From Rhodoferax sp. (GTDB taxonomy: Bacteria > Pseudomonadota > Gammaproteobacteria > Burkholderiales > Burkholderiaceae_C), in contig JAQSDS010000015.1 in NCBI GenBank assembly GCA_029946045.1, positions 1 through 8,935 of the forward strand: a DNA stretch of 8,935 bases. Direction: 5' to 3'. Below the pieces are notes generated by a model. That model did no database searches, was not told where the DNA came from, and was given only the letters and a program-made list of their open reading frames with translations. The position numbers were made by a program, and so were the translations under genes. Positions 5,634-8,935 of the stretch are shown one piece after another (within the stretch, counting starts at the first letter, position 1; every line of letters begins with the position of its first letter).

Positions 5634-7376
5634 TTATGCAGTCAACCCGCCGATCATGGTCAGGATGCGGTCCGTCACGCCTTTGAGTTCGGCGTCAATC
5701 TCGGCCAGCGGGCGCGGCGGCTTGAAGACGTAGAAGTGGCGGTTGAACGGTATTTCGTAACCCACCTTGGTTTTGTCGGTGTCGATCCAGGCATCCGGCG
5801 CATGGGGCAGCACTTCGCGCTTGAAATACTCGGCAATGTCCTGGCTCAAGGGCACGTTTTCGGTATCGCGCAGGCTGGCGTCCGGCATGGGCTTGCCCTT
5901 GGCCTTGCCTTTGCTGCCCAGCAGCACCTTGCCAGCCGCGTCGCGCTCAGGCCGCTCGACAGTGATGGTGTGGTAGCCGAAGTCGTCGTTGTTGAAGATG
6001 CGGCTGATGGGCACACCGTCACGCGTGACTTCTTCAAAATTACCAAACAGACGAGTGATGTCGTCAATGTGTTCGGGGCTGAGTTCCTTGCGCTTGCTGC
6101 CCAGGCTCTTGCGCATTTTTTGCCAGAAACTGCTGGCGTCAATCAGTTGCAGCTTGCCTTTGCGCGCTGCGGGCTTGCGGTTGCTGACGATCCAGACATA
6201 GGTGCTGATGCCGGTGTTGTAAAACATGTCGGTGGGCAGGCCGATGATGGCCTCCACCAAATCGCTTTCCAGCATGTAGCGGCGAATTTCACTCTCGCCA
6301 CTGCCTGCGCCGCCGGTAAACAAGGGCGAGCCGTTGAGCACAATGCCAAAGCGGCTGCCGCCGTCGCGGGCCGGCCGCATTTTGGACACCAGGTGCAGCA
6401 AGAACAACAAGGAACCATCGCTGACGCGGGGCAGGCCGGGGCCAAAGCGGCCGTTGAAGCCCATTTGCTCGGCTTCTTTACGGATGGTGGCTTCGATCTT
6501 TTTCCACTCCACCCCGAACGGCGGATTACTCAGCGCGTAGTCAAACAGCAAATCACGCAGGCCATCGTTCGACAAGGTGTTGCCAAAAACAATGTTGGCA
6601 ATGTCTTGCCCCTTGATCAGCATGTCGGCTTTGCAGATGGCGTAGGACTCGGGGTTGAGTTCCTGGCCATACATCACCAGCCGGGCATCGGGGTTGAGGC
6701 TGGCCAGATGTTCGCCCGCCACGCTGGGCATGCCGCCGGTGCCAATGGCCGGGTCGTACATACTGCGCACCACGCCGGGCAGGGTCAGAATGGCATCGTC
6801 TTCAATGAACAGCAGGTTGACCATGAGGCGAATGACCTCACGCGGGGTGAAGTGTTCACCAGCGGTTTCGTTGGAGAGCTCGGCAAATTTGCGGATCAGC
6901 TCTTCAAACACCGCGCCCATGTCAGCGTTGCTGACGACATCGGGGTGCAGGTCGATGTTGGCAAACTTTTCAGTCACCATGTAAAGCAGGCCGGACTTGG
7001 CCAGTTTGTCGATTTGGACGTGAAATTCGAAACTCTCAAAAATGTCGCTCACCGCCGGGCTAAAGGCTTGCAGGTAGGCCCGCAGGTTTTCACCAATGTG
7101 GTCTTGGTCACCCATGAGCTTTTTGAGGTCCAGGGGCGAGGTGTTGTAGAACAACTGGCCGGACTTGCGCAGCAGAAAGGGCTCGGGGTTGAGGCCTGCG
7201 GCTTCGCGGGTGGTTTTTTCGGCCAGCACAGCGGCTTTGCTGGGCTCTAAAACGCAGTCCAGGCGGCGCAGCACGGTGAAGGGCAGGATGACTTTGCCGT
7301 ACTCGGACTGCTTGTAATCGCCACGAAGCAGGTCGGCTACCGACCAGATGAAGGAAGAGAGGTTGGAGGTTGCCAT
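5634..7376 (-). CDS. hsdM: Type I restriction-modification DNA methyltransferase subunit HsdM
   Basis: HsdM (580 aa) is the N6-adenine methyltransferase subunit; with HsdS it methylates the host sites using AdoMet. The N-terminal HsdM domain (WSVADLLRGDYKQSEYGKVI, about 11-30) is followed by GEHFTPREVIRLMV (173-186), just before the catalytic domain. Motif I (AdoMet binding) is DPAIGTGGMPSVA at 208-220, and the catalytic motif IV is NPPFGVEWK at 284-292. The C-terminal end (VGYEIPFNRHFYVFKPP) is typical of the group. One oddity is Pro in motif I at the place where relatives I know have Leu (GTGGML). The ATG at 7376 has no Shine-Dalgarno; a possible promoter sits directly upstream. The stop overlaps an ATG (TAATG) of the following small ORF. 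The gene is full length with no frameshift. Confidence 0.96.
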   Translation of the reverse strand: MATSNLSSFIWSVADLLRGDYKQSEYGKVILPFTVLRRLDCVLEPSKAAVLAEKTTREAAGLNPEPFLLRKSGQLFYNTSPLDLKKLMGDQDHIGENLRAYLQAFSPAVSDIFESFEFHVQIDKLAKSGLLYMVTEKFANIDLHPDVVSNADMGAVFEELIRKFAELSNETAGEHFTPREVIRLMVNLLFIEDDAILTLPGVVRSMYDPAIGTGGMPSVAGEHLASLNPDARLVMYGQELNPESYAICKADMLIKGQDIANIVFGNTLSNDGLRDLLFDYALSNPPFGVEWKKIEATIRKEAEQMGFNGRFGPGLPRVSDGSLLFLLHLVSKMRPARDGGSRFGIVLNGSPLFTGGAGSGESEIRRYMLESDLVEAIIGLPTDMFYNTGISTYVWIVSNRKPAARKGKLQLIDASSFWQKMRKSLGSKRKELSPEHIDDITRLFGNFEEVTRDGVPISRIFNNDDFGYHTITVERPERDAAGKVLLGSKGKAKGKPMPDASLRDTENVPLSQDIAEYFKREVLPHAPDAWIDTDKTKVGYEIPFNRHFYVFKPPRPLAEIDAELKGVTDRILTMIGGLTA

Positions 7377-7383
7377 GCGTTTG

Positions 7384-7410
7384 AGTGTAGGGGCTGGGCC
7401 GCTGGGTCAA
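7384..7410 (-). promoter_or_regulatory. Weak candidate hsdM promoter
   Basis: On the minus strand TTGACC (7410-7405) is a near-perfect -35 box, and TACACT (7389-7384) is a possible -10, but the spacer is only 15 nt. Transcription would begin at or within a few bases of the hsdM ATG, consistent with a leaderless message and the missing Shine-Dalgarno. The -35 box lies inside the decayed antitoxin sequence. Confidence 0.25.
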
Positions 7411-7482
7411 AAGCAATTGCCTGCCAAGCCGAGGCACCGCCAGCACGGTTTTACTGGTCGGATTGCCCTTGGGTGACAGGGC
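7405..7482 (-). pseudogene. C-terminal remnant of a COG3636-type antitoxin
   Basis: The minus strand here reads ALSPKGNPTSKTVLAV and then PRLGRQLLLT. The family hallmark in the intact antitoxin of this same window is ALSPEGNPALSSLSAI followed by LKAMGLRLAVL, so the two line up with a one-residue gap. No start codon, N-terminal half or toxin partner is present. The recognisable part begins within about 12 nt of the GFA-gene stop. It therefore looks like the broken tail of a further addiction module left at the edge of the restriction-modification island. The frame is open into the hsdM leader. A chance match is possible because the fragment is short (about 26 codons). Confidence 0.6.
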
Positions 7483-7493
7483 ACATTCGGCTG

Positions 7494-7913
7494 TCAGCTG
7501 GCCGGTCTGTTTTCCGGGTAATTTGTCACATCCGGATCAATAGGCATCCAGGGACGGGCGCTGCGTGTCCAGATGTTCATGGCCAGTTTCATCGCGTTGG
7601 AGTCATCGAGTGAACCGACTTTCAACACCATCACGTGGGGTGCGTGCTCACGCTGGCTGAAAATGGGCGAGCCACAGTCGCCGCAAAAATGGCGATAGAG
7701 TCGATTCCCGCTTTCGGCCGTGTCGGTGTAACACTTGGTCCCGCCAGAGACCAGCCGGAATGCGGCCGCCGGCACAATGGCGTTGTGGCTCGCGCCCGAA
7801 CCCGAGGCCTTTTGGCAATGCGTGCAATGGCAGGCGATGATGGTCTGCAAGGCTTGGGTAATTTCATAGCGCACCGCTGCGCACAGGCAGCCGCCACGGA
7901 GGGTCTCAGACAT
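7494..7913 (-). CDS. GFA-family zinc protein
   Basis: This 139-aa protein belongs to the GFA family (PF04828), small zinc proteins named after glutathione-dependent formaldehyde-activating enzyme; most members have no proven reaction. Zinc-binding cysteines are all visible: GGCLC near the start (C9, C11), CHCTHC (C28, C30, C33) and CGDC (C77, C80). The N-terminal GGCLCAAVRYEI and the PWMPID segment near the end are typical. There is no signal peptide, so it is probably cytosolic. A good AAGGA lies 8 nt before ATG 7913. The gene is complete and starts 75 nt after the CodA-like gene stop on the same strand. It appears to be part of the resident chromosome rather than the restriction island. The specific substrate is unknown; glutathione-dependent formaldehyde chemistry should not be assumed. 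Confidence 0.92.
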   Translation of the reverse strand: MSETLRGGCLCAAVRYEITQALQTIIACHCTHCQKASGSGASHNAIVPAAAFRLVSGGTKCYTDTAESGNRLYRHFCGDCGSPIFSQREHAPHVMVLKVGSLDDSNAMKLAMNIWTRSARPWMPIDPDVTNYPENRPAS

Positions 7914-7947
7914 GGTTTTTTTCCTTTGGTAATGGGTTCATGGTCAT

Positions 7948-7975
7948 GGCAGGCGCAATATACCTGCTGCCTGCC
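7948..7975. other. Inverted repeat between the codA-like gene and the GFA gene
   Basis: GGCAGGC and GCCTGCC form a perfect 7-bp inverted repeat around a 14-nt AT-rich centre. It could fold after the codA-like stop as a terminator without a T-run, or mark a protein site. The centre holds TATATT on the minus strand, a plausible -10 box for the GFA gene, though no clear -35 is seen. Confidence 0.4.
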
Positions 7976-7988
7976 CAAGCACGCGGCC

Positions 7989-8935
7989 TCAAGCCCACGC
8001 CACCTCGCCCACCGTCCTGCGCATGATCACCTGGCCATGCCGGATCGAGACCAGCGCCTGGCCTTGCGTGCGCAGCATCTCGTAATCGCTGTCGGCTGAC
8101 AGCAGCACCAGATTGGCCGGACGACCCACGTCGATGCCGTAACCCTCACCCAGCGCCAGCGCTTTGGCGCTGTGGTCACTGACAAAATCCAGGCCGCGCT
8201 GCAGGTCGTCGTAGCCCAGCATGTGACAGATGTGCAGCCCGGCGTCCAGAATGCGCAAAATGTTGCCGTTACCCAGCGGGTACCAGGGGTCGACGATGGA
8301 GTCTTGCGCAAAACACACGTTCAGGCCGGCCCGGTCGAGTTCCGGCACGCGGGTCAGGCCACGGCGTTTGGGGTAGCTGTCAAAACGGCCTTGCAGGTGG
8401 ATGCTTTCGGTAGGGCAACTGATGAAGCTCAGACCAGCCTGCTTGAGCAGCCGAAAGAGCTTGAAGCAGTAGGCGTTGTCGTACGAACCCATGGCCGTAG
8501 TGTGGCTGGCCGTGACGCGTGCGCCCATGCTGTGCACGCGGGTCACTTCGGCCAGAACCTCCAAAAACCGCGAATTCGGGTCGTCGGTTTCGTCACAGTG
8601 CACATCGACCAGACAGTCGTTGCGTTCAGCCAGGTCCATCAGAAAGTGCACCGACGACACGCCCTGGTCACGCGTGTTCTCAAAATGCGGAATACCACCG
8701 ACCACGTCTGCCCCCATGGCCACCGCTTCAGTCATCAGCGCGCGGCCATTGGCAAACGACTCGATGCCTTCTTGCGGGAAAGCGACGATCTGCAGGTCGA
8801 TCAGCGGGCGCGCCTCGTCGCGCACTTCCAGCATGGCTTGCAAGGTAGCCAGACCGGGTTCGGTGACGTCGACGTGGGTTCGCACGTGCTGGATGCCGTG
8901 GGCGGCCAGCATACGGATAGTGCGGTGAGCGCGTG
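7989..8935 (-). CDS. Cytosine deaminase (CodA) family hydrolase, 5' end missing; possible 5-methylcytosine deaminase
   Basis: These 314 codons are the C-terminal part of a CodA-type amidohydrolase (E. coli CodA has 427 aa); the N-terminal part with the first HxH metal motif is outside the window. The match is close: HVRTHVDV, then DLQIVAFPQEG with the substrate-binding Gln, DVHCDE (metal His and catalytic Glu, 8589-8600), ASHTTAM (catalytic His), HLQGRFDSYPKRRG, and DPWYPLGNGN. At the site where E. coli has FGHDDVFDPW, this protein has FAQDSIVDPW (codons for Q-D-S at 8306-8298). The metal Asp313 is kept, but Asp314 is Ser. Loss of Asp314 is the published marker that separates 5-methylcytosine deaminases from cytosine deaminases. 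It would hydrolyse cytosine or 5-methylcytosine to uracil or thymine in pyrimidine salvage. Family is certain; preferred substrate is inferred. Confidence 0.93.
   Translation of the reverse strand, partial: RAHRTIRMLAAHGIQHVRTHVDVTEPGLATLQAMLEVRDEARPLIDLQIVAFPQEGIESFANGRALMTEAVAMGADVVGGIPHFENTRDQGVSSVHFLMDLAERNDCLVDVHCDETDDPNSRFLEVLAEVTRVHSMGARVTASHTTAMGSYDNAYCFKLFRLLKQAGLSFISCPTESIHLQGRFDSYPKRRGLTRVPELDRAGLNVCFAQDSIVDPWYPLGNGNILRILDAGLHICHMLGYDDLQRGLDFVSDHSAKALALGEGYGIDVGRPANLVLLSADSDYEMLRTQGQALVSIRHGQVIMRRTVGEVAWA

Noticed and set aside
5736..7250. 504-codon open frame on the plus strand
   Set aside because: It is the antisense shadow of hsdM; low-complexity composition and no recognisable domain.
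7108..7446. 112-codon minus-strand frame starting GTG inside the antitoxin scar
   Set aside because: Beyond about 7405 it runs into hsdM out of frame; only the antitoxin-like tail is meaningful.
7474..7496. TGACAG/CTGTCA inverted repeat at the GFA stop considered as a terminator
   Set aside because: Stem of 6 bp with an 11-nt loop and no T-run; it overlaps the stop codon and the adjacent scar and is probably chance.
8027..8311. Second minus-strand frame inside the CodA-like gene
   Set aside because: Out-of-frame shadow; the CodA frame is continuous with all catalytic motifs.
1..8935. CRISPR array, tRNA, rRNA, insertion sequence or integrase
   Set aside because: No spaced direct-repeat array, no cloverleaf or conserved RNA stretch, and no transposase or recombinase motifs were found on either strand.

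Overview
The window reads as GC-rich beta-proteobacterial chromosome, most likely from a Comamonadaceae-type genome (for example the Rhodoferax, Polaromonas or Acidovorax group). That placement is inferred from codon use and from remembered resemblance of the proteins; no search was run. Every gene I accept lies on the minus strand, so transcription runs from high to low coordinates. The large plus-strand open frames are antisense shadows.

Region 1 (8935-7494) is metabolic. It holds the 3' two thirds of a cytosine-deaminase (CodA) family gene and a complete GFA-family zinc protein gene. The CodA-like enzyme has Ser where E. coli CodA has Asp314, a known discriminating position, so it may be a 5-methylcytosine deaminase.

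Region 2 (7493-1) is a type I restriction-modification locus in the order hsdM, hsdS, hsdR, with hsdR running off the window. It is interleaved with small addiction-type genes. Between hsdM and hsdS lie a 52-59 aa ORF carrying a Fic-antitoxin-like SxxxEG motif but no Fic gene, a COG3657-type toxin pseudogene, and its intact HigA-like antitoxin. Between hsdS and hsdR lie an intact HigB(Gp49)/HigA pair and an intact Phd/RelE-like pair. A degenerate antitoxin C-terminus sits between the GFA gene and hsdM, in the hsdM leader, and probably marks an old edge of the acquired island.

How it fits together: HsdM2HsdS would methylate a bipartite target set by the two target-recognition domains of HsdS, and HsdR would cut unmethylated DNA after translocation. 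The toxin-antitoxin pairs probably stabilise the locus or act as back-up abortive-infection devices. One module has already decayed to an antitoxin-only state. Tight spacings (1-2 nt, an 8-nt overlap, a TAATG junction) suggest coupled translation along the locus. I saw no tRNA, rRNA, CRISPR array, insertion sequence or integrase.
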